DNA of 64,000 bases from an uncultured Muribaculaceae bacterium (GTDB taxonomy: Bacteria > Bacteroidota > Bacteroidia > Bacteroidales > Muribaculaceae), in contig CAJUKU010000008.1 in the NCBI GenBank assembly GCA_910587425.1, positions 62,001 through 126,000 on the forward strand, read 5' to 3'. The first letter of the stretch is position 1; each line of letters opens with the position of its first letter. The notes beneath the pieces were generated by a model. The model was not told the DNA's origin. It made no database searches and worked only from the letters and a program-made list of their open reading frames with translations. The position numbers and the translations under genes are program-made. This document shows, in pieces, positions 23,302-31,688 of the stretch.

Positions 23302-24741
23302 ATGGATACACTTCTGACTCTCGAGAGCGCAAAACTGCATTATATCGGACGCTCGATCGAAAACCCGCACCAGATTGCCATAAGGCAGGGGATTACCGTG
23401 GTCGCCGGGCAAAACGGCAGCGGTAAATCCACGCTCGGAGCAATCATCGAGCGTGGGCGCAATCTCGCTACGAACCGTATCGTTACTCCGGATGGTGGAT
23501 TAGTAGTAAAGCGGATAGAGTTTACTGATATCCACTCGCTGACCGGCAACAAGGTTGAATATCATCAGCAGCGATACGAGTCGATGGCTAATGATGAGAT
23601 ACCGACTGTCGGCGAACTGTTTTCCGACCGTATTGAGACTCCCCGCTGGCGGGAGTTGGAACGGACATTGAGAATAAGCCACACTATACAGAAACGAATC
23701 AACTTCCTTTCGAGCGGTGAACTGCGCAAACTGCTGATTGCCGTTGCATTGACCGATGATGATATGCCGGGCCTGCTTATTCTCGACAATCCCTACATAG
23801 GACTTGACTCACGTTCGCGCAAGGTTCTTGATGATATTCTTCCGGAGCTTGCCGCCGGAGGAACATCGGTCATGATGATGGTTTGCGATCCGGCTGATGT
23901 GCCGGATTACGCGGATTCGCTAATCACAATGGAGAATATGACTTTGACCGGTCGTTACGATCGGGGCGAGTCCTCGCTGCGCGACATTGCCGCAAGGCTC
24001 TTTGATTTCGCAGTCGATACATCGGCACTTCCGCGTCCGGCTGACAGGGTGTTAGCCCCTGATGCAGGAGAGGAGATTGTCAGGCTTGAGAGCTGCACGG
24101 TCAGGTATGCCTCGGCGGTAATACTGACTGATGTCAACTGGACCATACGGCGCGGCGAACGGTGGGCTCTCGCAGGTCCTAACGGAAGCGGCAAATCCAC
24201 GCTGTTGAGCCTTATCCATGCCGATAACCCGCAGGTTTATGCAAACAAGGTGAGTCTTTTCGGTCGACGGCGTGGTACGGGTGAGAGCATCTGGGACGTG
24301 AAGCGTCGCATAGGATATGTTTCTCCGGAGATGCACCTGTATTTCAATGCCGGTAGCTGCACGGCACTCGAGGTGATAGCCCGTGGGCTGATGGACACGG
24401 TCGGCTTTTTCACGCGCCTCGGGGAGCGGGAATTGACCAAGGCGCGCCGTTGGGTGAGGCTGCTGCATATTGAGGATATAGCAGATTGCAGGTTTACGGC
24501 TCTGTCGTCAGGACAGCAGCGTATGGTGCTTCTGGCGCGCACGTTGATAAAGAATCCTGAACTGCTGATTCTCGATGAGCCGTTGCATGGTCTTGACAGT
24601 GCACGTAAACGCGCCGTCAGGGCAATTGTCAACACATTGGCGGCGCGCGATGGCACAACACTGATATATGTGACACATTGCCCTGACGAGGTTCCGGAGT
24701 GCGTGGACCGCACTCTTACGCTTCAAAGCGCTCAGCGGTAG
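23302..24741 (+). CDS. modF: Double-domain ABC ATPase, ModF/PhrA-like
   Basis: 479 residues with two nucleotide-binding domains and no membrane segment. Domain 1: Walker A GQNGSGKST, signature LSSGELRK, Walker B LLILDNPYIGLD. Domain 2: Walker A GPNGSGKST, signature LSSGQQRM, Walker B LLILDEPLHGLD, switch His in YVTHCPDE. The catalytic Glu after Walker B is Asn in domain 1 but Glu in domain 2, so the two sites are unequal. The shape matches ModF of E. coli, whose role is poorly defined (linked to molybdate or photorepair). ABC-F proteins are another possibility, but the typical ABC-F linker is missing. The 3' end overlaps the convergent EEP gene by 10 bases. Confidence 0.8.
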   Translation: MDTLLTLESAKLHYIGRSIENPHQIAIRQGITVVAGQNGSGKSTLGAIIERGRNLATNRIVTPDGGLVVKRIEFTDIHSLTGNKVEYHQQRYESMANDEIPTVGELFSDRIETPRWRELERTLRISHTIQKRINFLSSGELRKLLIAVALTDDDMPGLLILDNPYIGLDSRSRKVLDDILPELAAGGTSVMMMVCDPADVPDYADSLITMENMTLTGRYDRGESSLRDIAARLFDFAVDTSALPRPADRVLAPDAGEEIVRLESCTVRYASAVILTDVNWTIRRGERWALAGPNGSGKSTLLSLIHADNPQVYANKVSLFGRRRGTGESIWDVKRRIGYVSPEMHLYFNAGSCTALEVIARGLMDTVGFFTRLGERELTKARRWVRLLHIEDIADCRFTALSSGQQRMVLLARTLIKNPELLILDEPLHGLDSARKRAVRAIVNTLAARDGTTLIYVTHCPDEVPECVDRTLTLQSAQR

Positions 24742-25781
24742 CGGAGCCGCACGAAGACTGCCTTATGGTCTGTAGGCCATACGGCTATCGGTGCGAGTAT
24801 GGAGTCGGATGCTGTGTGCGGTACCCGTTTTGAGTAAGCCACGCAGTCAGTCGGACCGACGATGAATGCTTCTGTAGCTGTGACCGCTCCTCCGGCGGGG
24901 TGATAGAAGATATAGTCGATTCGCTCACGTTCATCGGCTTCGGGAGTCCAAGTGATTTTCTCGCAAGGCACGCTGTCGTTGTATGTGGGATAGGTATATC
25001 CGGGGTAAGCCACCGGATCAGGGTTTACGGCACGGTAGGCGTCGGTGAAGCCCTCGTCATGCAGGCGGCGTGTGCAAGGCCAGTCGATCACAACACCGTG
25101 GTGGTCGGCGGAGTCGCGTGTGGCTTCTGTCCAGTCCATCCACGAAGGCTCATTGAAGTCACCGCCGAAAATCACGATCGCACCGTCGCGCAGCTGGTTG
25201 GCGGCGTCGGTGATGAATGAGTCTATAGCTTCATCGCGCAGCGAGAGTGCATTGCGTGCCAGGATTGTGTCTACGTCGGTGAGAGGGGCGTCCATACGGC
25301 GCCATGAATTGCCGTCGTAGCCACGCACTTCATAGTAAGTGTCGTTCTGGTAATCGAGATGTCCGGTGTAGACGGCGAATTTTCTACCGTCGATTTCCGT
25401 ATTCAGACGGTACACCGTGCCATGGTCCCCTTCGTGCGGAAATATTGTGGCACTGTCGGTAAGAGGGTAACGGCTCAGCAATCCGCTGTCGTAGGAATAG
25501 AATGAATGGTATTCCTTGCCGCGGTCGGCGAGCGCTTTGACGATGCGGTCGCAGAATCTGGTCTCATGATAATTGCGCACCTCACTGAGGGTTACAAAGT
25601 CCGGATCAAGGCGCGCGATCTCGTCGGCGATGGCGTCGAAACCGTTACCGATCACTGTGCCTTCCTGCCAGATGTTGAACTGTAGCACAGTCACTTCTTT
25701 CTCCTTGTCTCCTCCCGAGCAAGAGGTTCCGAGAGCCGCTATGGCAGTGGCGAGCATGAATTTGGTTATCTGTTTAAGCAT
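24732..25781 (-). CDS. Lipoprotein of the endonuclease/exonuclease/phosphatase family
   Basis: 349 residues. Lipobox ALGTSC (Cys about 21), so probably anchored in the outer membrane or periplasmic face. The EEP fold is visible in order: VLQFNIWQEG, LSEVRNY (metal-binding Glu), HLDYQND, FGGDFNEPSW (Asp/Asn pair), RIDYIF, and WPTDHKAV (Asp-His). All catalytic residues of the DNase I-like superfamily are present. Exported members cleave phosphodiesters in nucleic acids, phospholipids or inositol phosphates; the substrate here is unknown. Confidence 0.85.
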   Translation of the reverse strand: MLKQITKFMLATAIAALGTSCSGGDKEKEVTVLQFNIWQEGTVIGNGFDAIADEIARLDPDFVTLSEVRNYHETRFCDRIVKALADRGKEYHSFYSYDSGLLSRYPLTDSATIFPHEGDHGTVYRLNTEIDGRKFAVYTGHLDYQNDTYYEVRGYDGNSWRRMDAPLTDVDTILARNALSLRDEAIDSFITDAANQLRDGAIVIFGGDFNEPSWMDWTEATRDSADHHGVVIDWPCTRRLHDEGFTDAYRAVNPDPVAYPGYTYPTYNDSVPCEKITWTPEADERERIDYIFYHPAGGAVTATEAFIVGPTDCVAYSKRVPHTASDSILAPIAVWPTDHKAVFVRLRYR

Positions 25782-25807
25782 GATATGTGATATGATTGAT
25801 AGTGATA

Positions 25808-26356
25808 TTAATCGTTGCCGAGCATGAGGCGGTAGGCAAAACCTGCATTACCGGAGATTTCATACCGGTCAATAAGGCTGAATCCGCATTTTTCAGCAAC
25901 TCGCTGCGATGCAACGTTTCGCTCGTCGGTAGTGATTATCAGAGATTTGAGCGCGATGGCGTCGCGGCAGTAGCGGATCAGTGCCTTCAGTGCCTCCGTT
26001 GTAATTCCTTGTCCCCAAAGAGGGCGTCCCAACCAATATCCGACTTCGCGCTCTCCCTCCCTGATGTCGTAATGCTCATCGCCGTCGGGTACAATACCTA
26101 TGCATCCGATAGGCTCACCCGTCGTTTTGTCGGTAATCGCGAATGTGTGAGGGTTGGGTATGAAAAATTTCTCTATCACCTCACGGCTCATTTCCACTGA
26201 TGTGTGCCGGTCCCATAAAGCGAGTTCGCTTACCTTTGCGTCGGATGCGTAGCGGAATAGAGCTTCGGCATCGTCCGGTCGCCATGGGCGTAAAATGAGA
26301 CGCGGTGATTCGATTTGCAGTGATTCTTGGTTATTATTCCTGTCTGTTGGCTTCAT
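25808..26356 (-). CDS. GNAT acetyltransferase, RimJ/RimL type
   Basis: 182 residues. The RimJ/RimL pattern is present: IESPRLILRPWRPDDAEALF at the N-terminus, EVGYWLGRPLWGQGITTEAL (acetyl-CoA binding QGxxTEA) in the middle, and NVASQRVAEKCGF near the end. Such enzymes acetylate protein N-termini or small amines with acetyl-CoA in the cytoplasm. The gene lies 26 bases downstream (minus strand) of the EEP lipoprotein start, so EEP may be co-transcribed behind it. An attenuator-like leader lies upstream at 26421-26519. Confidence 0.85.
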   Translation of the reverse strand: MKPTDRNNNQESLQIESPRLILRPWRPDDAEALFRYASDAKVSELALWDRHTSVEMSREVIEKFFIPNPHTFAITDKTTGEPIGCIGIVPDGDEHYDIREGEREVGYWLGRPLWGQGITTEALKALIRYCRDAIALKSLIITTDERNVASQRVAEKCGFSLIDRYEISGNAGFAYRLMLGND

Positions 26357-26372
26357 AGTTTAAATTGAAGTG

Positions 26373-26380
26373 CAAAGGTA
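26373..26380 (-). promoter_or_regulatory. -7 element close to the GNAT gene
   Basis: Minus strand TACCTTTG matches the consensus and lies 17 bases before the GNAT ATG. No clear -33. It may be a second start point below the attenuator-like element. Confidence 0.4.
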
Positions 26381-26428
26381 ATAATAATTCGTTGGTTTAT
26401 GTAAATGCCTTGTATGGGCAAAAAAAAA

Positions 26429-26453
26429 ATTACTCGTCGTCACGACGAATAAT
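26429..26453 (-). terminator. Terminator of a short leader transcript
   Basis: ATTA (26429-26432) and TCGTCG (26434-26439) pair with CGACGA (26443-26448) and TAAT (26450-26453). On the minus strand the stem runs into a T-run of about nine (26429-26421). It lies only about 30 bases after the predicted start from the 26491-26519 promoter. Confidence 0.7.
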
Positions 26454-26457
26454 CTTT

Positions 26458-26478
26458 TTACCTTAAATCTAATACCAT
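26458..26478 (-). CDS. Possible 6-codon leader peptide
   Basis: ATG GTA TTA GAT TTA AGG TAA (MVLDLR) begins about 6 bases after the predicted transcript start and stops 4 bases before the terminator hairpin. That placement is what translation-dependent attenuation would need. It is too short to support by coding statistics; tentative. Confidence 0.25.
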   Translation of the reverse strand: MVLDLR

Positions 26479-26490
26479 GAAAAACTGTTG

Positions 26491-26519
26491 CAAAGGTATA
26501 ACGTTTTTCTATAAAACAA
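26491..26519 (-). promoter_or_regulatory. Promoter of the short leader transcript upstream of GNAT
   Basis: Minus strand TTG (26519-26517), 18 bases, TACCTTTG (26498-26491). Predicted start near 26484. The terminator at 26429-26453 would end the RNA after about 65 bases unless read-through occurs into the GNAT gene. Confidence 0.55.
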
Positions 26520-26693
26520 TGTTTTAAAACATAGAAATTTCTGCGCGATTAACAATCTTTAATATTTGCAATGGTGGACTACCTGTTTCTGTTGTGCTGT
26601 TCGGTGGCTGAAATATAGCAACTTATGGCTTTGGACGGTATTCTGAAGTGTCATCCGTTGTTCTTGCCGTTGTTTAAGGTCATTTATAAAAAA

Positions 26694-26730
26694 GCACTCC
26701 GGCTACACGTTCTGGTGTTTGCCGGAGTGC
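26694..26730 (-). terminator. Terminator of yqgE
   Basis: GCACTCCGGC (26694-26703) pairs perfectly with GCCGGAGTGC (26721-26730); on the minus strand it is followed by six T (26693-26688). It lies about 290 bases past the yqgE stop, leaving a long 3' region in the transcript. Confidence 0.85.
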
Positions 26731-27016
26731 AGAAGCGTACATTGCCATGACTCCTTTGCCATTATTGTGTCAGCTTTCTCAATTTTTCAGTGCAACATGT
26801 GTATTTGAAGCTGAACAGTGTCTGAATGTTTAAAATATAAACCAAAACCAATAATGAAATAGTGGCCTCGACGCGCACGCGTCGTTAAAGGGCATGATGG
26901 CCGAAAGATTCTCATCCAGTTGCCGGGTAGGGCGTCCGTACACCATGTTGCGCGGGCGCTGACCTTGGCTGTTTCCGGTAGCGGGCAGGTTGTTTCTGAC
27001 GATGCATCGCTGCGTG

Positions 27017-27622
27017 TCAGTTAGCCTGCGGATTCTGGGGATGGTACCTCCACCCGCGGAAGTCGCTTCCAAGGGTTCGTACTTTCCTGTGCCAGTATTT
27101 GTCGCCTCTGCCTGTGAGAAGACTCTCGGGTGTGTCGAAATCGGCAACAGCCCAAGTGTGTTCATTCAGCTCCTGATCGAGCTGGCATTGGCTCCAACCG
27201 CTATAGCCGACAAAAAAGCGGATGCACCCCTCTGTCGGGTAGCCGGAGTTGACGTAGTGGGTCATGGCGTTGAAATCGCCTCCTATATATAATCCCTGTT
27301 TGATTTTCCGTGAATCAGGTATGATTTCAGTTCCGAGTGTGTGCATGTAATACAGACGGTCGCAAGAGAGCGGTCCGCCGCAGAATACCGGTATCTCAAG
27401 TGCCGGATCTATGCTGCTTATAAGGTGTGCGAGCGAGTAGGCTGTAGGGTGGTTCATGACAATTCCCATTGCCGTAGATGAGGGCGCGTACTCGATCAGG
27501 CATATCACAGCGTGTTGGAAATATGCGTCGCGAAGAAATGGCTCAGCCACGAGCAGAGCTCCCGGCGCCGGAGTGCGGCTGTCGAACTCGATATTGAATA
27601 GCAGGTGGTCGAAGTCAATCAT
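27017..27622 (-). CDS. yqgE: YqgE/AlgH family protein (DUF179)
   Basis: 201 residues. The family blocks are visible: N-terminal GALLVAEPFLRDAYFQHAVICLIEY, GIVMNHPT (about 55), VFCGGPLSCDRLYYMHTL (about 80-97) and the C-terminal GYSGWSQCQLDQELNEHTW. YqgE is widespread and has no settled function; AlgH was named from alginate regulation in Pseudomonas. Promoter at 27760-27791 leaves a leader of about 130 bases. A second frame running beyond the stop (to 26830) is discussed separately and is not called. Confidence 0.88.
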   Translation of the reverse strand: MIDFDHLLFNIEFDSRTPAPGALLVAEPFLRDAYFQHAVICLIEYAPSSTAMGIVMNHPTAYSLAHLISSIDPALEIPVFCGGPLSCDRLYYMHTLGTEIIPDSRKIKQGLYIGGDFNAMTHYVNSGYPTEGCIRFFVGYSGWSQCQLDQELNEHTWAVADFDTPESLLTGRGDKYWHRKVRTLGSDFRGWRYHPQNPQAN

Positions 27623-27759
27623 TGCGTATGTATATAGAGTTGTGTATCTATTCCGGATATTCCCTTATGGGGAACGATTCTTTGGAAATTCCGTTTTCCG
27701 GCAGCGTGGGCTGCGGAGACAATCGCCGGCGGGTTACGCCGCGGTTGTGTGCTCTTTGC

Positions 27760-27791
27760 CAAAGGTAGCAATTATTGGTCGACGAAGCAAA
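27760..27791 (-). promoter_or_regulatory. Promoter of yqgE
   Basis: Minus strand TTTG (27791-27788), 20 bases, TACCTTTG (27767-27760): a full consensus match with ideal spacing. Confidence 0.7.
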
Positions 27792-27933
27792 TTTTTTGAT
27801 GTTAAATCTATTGATTTTGATTCATTTTTAACGTTTGTGTCGCGTTGGTAAACAAAAATATCTGTTTCTTATGAGAAAAAACCGATGCGTATGTGTTTTA
27901 ATTAAGTTGATTCTGCTCCGACGAAATAAATAC

Positions 27934-27941
27934 TATCTTTG
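27934..27941 (+). promoter_or_regulatory. -7 element of the dxs-like gene
   Basis: TATCTTTG matches TAnnTTTG. A TTG at 27907-27909 is 24 bases upstream, longer than usual. Predicted leader about 50 bases. Confidence 0.5.
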
Positions 27942-27998
27942 CATCCGCAATCATGACAATCATCCGATATCCGTTATGGATTGTCGGTTTTAAAACAA

Positions 27999-29762
27999 AT
28001 GGAAATGAAACTTGATGAAATCCACTCCCCGAATGATATAAAGCGGCTTTCGGTCGATGAACTTCCGGCGCTTTGCGATGAACTGCGTGCCGCTCTGCTT
28101 AAGAAGCTTGCCGCTCATGGCGGTCATATAGGTCCGAATCTGGGCATGGTGGAGGCTACGGTAGCGCTCCATTATGTGTTTGACGCGCCGGCGGATAAGC
28201 TGGTGTTTGATGTCTCTCATCAGACCTATGTGCACAAGATGCTGACCGGCAGAATGGAAGCATTCACAGATCCGGCGCATTATGATGACGTAACCGGCTA
28301 TACCAATCCCGGTGAGAGTCCATACGATCTCTTCACGCTCGGGCATACGTCGACTTCCGTTAGTCTCGCCACGGGACTTGCAAAGGCGCGCGACCTGCGT
28401 GGCGACACGGAGAATGTAGTCGCTGTGATCGGCGACGGTTCGCTTAGCGGCGGTCAGGCTTTCGAAGGGTTGGATTATGGAGCCACCCTCGGAAGCAATT
28501 TCATAGTAGTGGTGAATGACAACGATATGTCGATAGCCGAGAATCACGGTTCGCTCTACGACAATCTGCGTCTGCTGCGCGAGACGGATGGTCAGGCTGA
28601 GCCGAACTATTTCAAATCGCTCGGATATGAATATCATTATGTGGCATATGGCAATGATGTGGTGGCACTTGTAGACGCGTTCCGCCGTGTGCGTGGCACT
28701 CATCATCCGGTGGTGGTGCATCTGGCAACTCAGAAAGGGAAGGGGTACGCTCCTGCAGAGGCTCATCGCGAGCGGTTTCATTACGGTGCGCCGTTTGATA
28801 TTTCCACCGGTGAGCCGTTGCGCATCGACACATCGGAAGATTATGCGGATATCACTGCGGAGCATCTCATAGAGATGATGGGAGCAGACCGGACTGTAAC
28901 GGCAATTACAGCCGGTACTCCCGGAGTCATAGGTTTTGACAGCGACCGGCGCCGTGTCGCAGGAAGTCAATTCGTGGATGTCGGGATCGCTGAGCAACAG
29001 GCGGTATCGCTTGCCTCCGGACTTGCCAAGGGAGGCGCAAAGCCGTTCTTCGGAGTGGTGAGCTCGTTCATACAGCGCGCATACGACCAGCTCTCACAGG
29101 ATGTGGCTATAAACCGTTCGCCGATCACAATGGGAATATTTTACGGCACGATGTATGGCATGACCGATGTCACTCATCTCGGATGGTTTGATATCGCGCT
29201 CATAAGCAATATACCAGGATTTGTCTATCTTGCTCCTACCTGTAAGGAGGAATATCTTGCGATGCTCGACTGGTCCATGCGTCAGTCGGAGTATCCGGTA
29301 GCCATACGCATACCGGGAGGCGCGGTGCGCGTGACCGGTCGCGAGTTTCCGGCTGACTATTCGGATCTGAACCGTTATTGTGTGACCCGTTGTGGTTCCG
29401 ATGTGGCTATAATAGCTGCCGGGGCGTTCTATCAGCTTGGAGAGCAGGTTGCTGACGAGTTGCGTAGCCGCGGTCAGAATCCGACACTCATTAATCCTCG
29501 TTATCTCAGCGGACTTGACGCCGAACTGCTTGGAAGTCTTGAGGAACATCATCGTCTGGTGATAACGCTTGAGGATGGTATCCTCGACGGCGGCTTCGGC
29601 GAGAAGATAGCCCGGTTCTACGGCACATCAGCCATGGATGTGAAGTGCTACGGTCTCCGCAAGGAGTTTGCCGACAGATATGACTACACTGAACTTGCGC
29701 ATGCGAACAGGCTTGAGCCGAAGCTCATTGCCGACGATGTGGTGAGTCTTCTCTGCAAGTGA
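27999..29762 (+). CDS. 1-deoxy-D-xylulose-5-phosphate synthase-like thiamine-diphosphate enzyme (short form)
   Basis: 587 residues from the ATG at 27999; an upstream TTG at 27981 is less likely. ThDP-binding region: GHTSTSVSLATGLA, GDGSLSGGQAFEGLD, VVNDNDMSIAENHG. Transketolase pyrimidine domain: FVDVGIAEQQAVSLASGLA and SFIQRAYDQLSQDVA; then the C-terminal domain. It is about 40 residues shorter than standard DXS. It has AEQQ where DXS usually has AEQH, and GTMYGMTDVTHLG where DXS has a DRAGLVGADGPTHHG-type loop. These features match a DXS-like group also seen in Firmicutes and Fusobacteria. DXS makes DXP for isoprenoids, thiamine and pyridoxal; whether this protein does so is uncertain. Confidence 0.75.
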   Translation: MEMKLDEIHSPNDIKRLSVDELPALCDELRAALLKKLAAHGGHIGPNLGMVEATVALHYVFDAPADKLVFDVSHQTYVHKMLTGRMEAFTDPAHYDDVTGYTNPGESPYDLFTLGHTSTSVSLATGLAKARDLRGDTENVVAVIGDGSLSGGQAFEGLDYGATLGSNFIVVVNDNDMSIAENHGSLYDNLRLLRETDGQAEPNYFKSLGYEYHYVAYGNDVVALVDAFRRVRGTHHPVVVHLATQKGKGYAPAEAHRERFHYGAPFDISTGEPLRIDTSEDYADITAEHLIEMMGADRTVTAITAGTPGVIGFDSDRRRVAGSQFVDVGIAEQQAVSLASGLAKGGAKPFFGVVSSFIQRAYDQLSQDVAINRSPITMGIFYGTMYGMTDVTHLGWFDIALISNIPGFVYLAPTCKEEYLAMLDWSMRQSEYPVAIRIPGGAVRVTGREFPADYSDLNRYCVTRCGSDVAIIAAGAFYQLGEQVADELRSRGQNPTLINPRYLSGLDAELLGSLEEHHRLVITLEDGILDGGFGEKIARFYGTSAMDVKCYGLRKEFADRYDYTELAHANRLEPKLIADDVVSLLCK

Positions 29763-29783
29763 TGCGAATGGAGGTTGCCGCAC

Positions 29784-29814
29784 TTGCAAATGCGGCGGAA
29801 AAACGTTAACTTTG
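29784..29814 (+). promoter_or_regulatory. Promoter of lepA
   Basis: TTG (29784-29786), 20 bases, TAACTTTG (29807-29814). Full consensus match. Predicted start near 29821, leader about 38 bases. Confidence 0.7.
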
Positions 29815-29858
29815 CAAGCTGAAACCACATTGTATTACCCTCTCTCAAGAGTTTGAGA

Positions 29859-31646
29859 ATGAAGAATATACGCAACTTCTGCATTATAGCGCACATAGAC
29901 CATGGCAAGAGTACCCTCGCCGACCGTCTGCTTGAGTATACGAATACTGTAGCCGGCAAGGATCTGCAGGCGCAGGTGCTCGACGACATGGATCTCGAGC
30001 GTGAGCGTGGCATAACCATCAAGAGCCATGCCATACAGATGGACTATATGCTCGACGGAGAGCGCTACGCACTGAATCTTATCGACACTCCCGGACACGT
30101 CGACTTCTCGTATGAGGTGTCGCGCTCCATTGCGGCATGTGAAGGCGCCCTCCTTATCGTCGATGCTTCGCAGGGCATCCAGGCTCAGACCATTTCCAAC
30201 CTCTATATGGCTATCGACAACAATCTGGAGATCATCCCGGTAGTCAACAAGGTAGATCTTGACAGCGCGAAGCCCGAGGAGGTTGAGGATCAGATAGTCG
30301 ACCTGCTTGGATGTGACCATGAGGATATCATACGTGCCAGTGGCAAGACCGGCGTCGGCGTGCCTGAGATCCTGCGCGCCATTGTAGAGCGCGTTCCTGC
30401 GCCCAAAGGCGATCCCTCGGCTCCATTGCAGGCATTGATCTTTGATTCGGTATTCAACCCTTTCCGCGGCATCATCGCTTATTTCAAAATCGTCAACGGT
30501 ACTATCCGCAAGAACGACTTCGTCAAATTTGTAAGCACCGGCAAGGAGTATCATGCCGATGAGATCGGGGTGCTCAAACTCGACCTCTCGCCCCGCGAGG
30601 AGCTCTCGGCGGGCAATGTGGGATATATTATTTCAGGAATCAAGACCTCACGCGAGGTGCGTGTGGGTGATACCATAACTCATGTCGAACGTCCGTGCGA
30701 GGCTGCGATCGAGGGCTTCGAGGAGGTGAAACCTATGGTGTTTGCCGGAGTTTACCCGATAGAGACCGAGGATTTCGAGAATCTGCGTGCCTCGCTTGAG
30801 AAACTTCAGCTCAATGATGCGTCGCTCACTTTCCAACCTGAATCGTCGGCGGCTCTCGGATTCGGATTCCGCTGCGGTTTCCTCGGATTGCTCCACATGG
30901 AGATCATACAGGAGCGTCTCGGGCGCGAGTTTGACATGGATGTCATAACGACAGTGCCCAACGTGTCCTACCGTGTCTACGACAAGCGTGGTGAGATGAC
31001 CGAGGTGCACAATCCCTCCGGGCTTCCAGATCCGACGCTGATAGAGCGCATAGAGGAGCCTTACATACGCGCATCGATAATTACTCAGGCTGATTTCATC
31101 GGTCCGATCATGACCCTCTGTCTCGGCAAGCGTGGCATTCTCGTAAAGCAGGAATATATATCAGGCAACCGTATGGAGATGATTTTCGATATGCCGCTCG
31201 GCGAGATCGTGATCGATTTCTATGATAAGCTCAAGAGCATTTCGAAAGGATATGCGTCTTTCGACTATCATCTGCATGACTTCCGCGAGTCGAAGCTCGT
31301 GCGCCTTGACATTCTGCTCAACGGAGAGAGTGTCGATGCGCTGTCGACGCTTACACATGTCGACAATTCGGTGACCTTCGGACGCCGTATGTGCGAGAAG
31401 CTGAAGGAGCTTATTCCGCGTCAGCAGTTCGACATAGCCATACAGGCGGCAATCGGCGCTAAGATAATAGCCCGCGAGACAATCAAGGCTGTGCGTAAGG
31501 ATGTGACCGCAAAGTGTTACGGCGGCGATATCTCGCGAAAGCGCAAACTGCTTGAAAAGCAGAAGAAAGGCAAGAAGCGCATGAAGCAGATCGGCTCTGT
31601 CGAGGTGCCTCAGAAGGCATTCCTTGCGGTGCTTAAGCTCGACTGA
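29859..31646 (+). CDS. lepA: Elongation factor 4 (LepA), ribosome back-translocase GTPase
   Basis: 595 residues starting MKNIRNFCIIAHIDHGKST, the conserved LepA N-terminus; the TTG two codons earlier is rejected. GTPase motifs: G1 AHIDHGKST, G2 RERGITIK, G3 DTPGHVDF, G4 NKVDL. EF-G-like domains III and V and the LepA-specific C-terminal domain (KRKLLEKQKKGKKRMKQIG) follow. LepA binds stalled or mis-translocated ribosomes and affects initiation and translation under stress. Full length, no anomaly. Confidence 0.97.
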   Translation: MKNIRNFCIIAHIDHGKSTLADRLLEYTNTVAGKDLQAQVLDDMDLERERGITIKSHAIQMDYMLDGERYALNLIDTPGHVDFSYEVSRSIAACEGALLIVDASQGIQAQTISNLYMAIDNNLEIIPVVNKVDLDSAKPEEVEDQIVDLLGCDHEDIIRASGKTGVGVPEILRAIVERVPAPKGDPSAPLQALIFDSVFNPFRGIIAYFKIVNGTIRKNDFVKFVSTGKEYHADEIGVLKLDLSPREELSAGNVGYIISGIKTSREVRVGDTITHVERPCEAAIEGFEEVKPMVFAGVYPIETEDFENLRASLEKLQLNDASLTFQPESSAALGFGFRCGFLGLLHMEIIQERLGREFDMDVITTVPNVSYRVYDKRGEMTEVHNPSGLPDPTLIERIEEPYIRASIITQADFIGPIMTLCLGKRGILVKQEYISGNRMEMIFDMPLGEIVIDFYDKLKSISKGYASFDYHLHDFRESKLVRLDILLNGESVDALSTLTHVDNSVTFGRRMCEKLKELIPRQQFDIAIQAAIGAKIIARETIKAVRKDVTAKCYGGDISRKRKLLEKQKKGKKRMKQIGSVEVPQKAFLAVLKLD

Positions 31647-31688
31647 CCGCCACCGTCTCATAACCTCACCTAACAAGTTAATATTAAA

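Larger units (their letters stand above)
26357..27016. other. Long intergenic region between GNAT gene and yqgE
   Basis: 660 bases without a confident gene. It contains a GNAT-proximal -7 element (26373-26380), an upstream promoter-terminator unit (26421-26519), the hairpin terminator of yqgE (26694-26730) and, beyond the yqgE stop, about 280 bases with unexplained order, including a perfect palindrome CGACGCG-CA-CGCGTCG (26869-26884). Confidence 0.5.
27623..27998. other. Divergent intergenic region between yqgE and the dxs-like gene
   Basis: Contains the yqgE promoter (27760-27791, minus) and the -7 element of the dxs-like gene (27934-27941, plus). The rest is A/T-rich with no gene or strong hairpin that I can see. 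Confidence 0.5.

Noticed and set aside
26830..27165. 111-codon minus-strand frame overlapping the yqgE end
   Set aside because: The first half lies in yqgE in another frame; only the part past the stop is of interest and is listed as a finding.
27990..28997. 335-codon frame antisense to the dxs-like gene
   Set aside because: Composition is that of a reverse-frame shadow, rich in His, Arg and Cys, with no motif.
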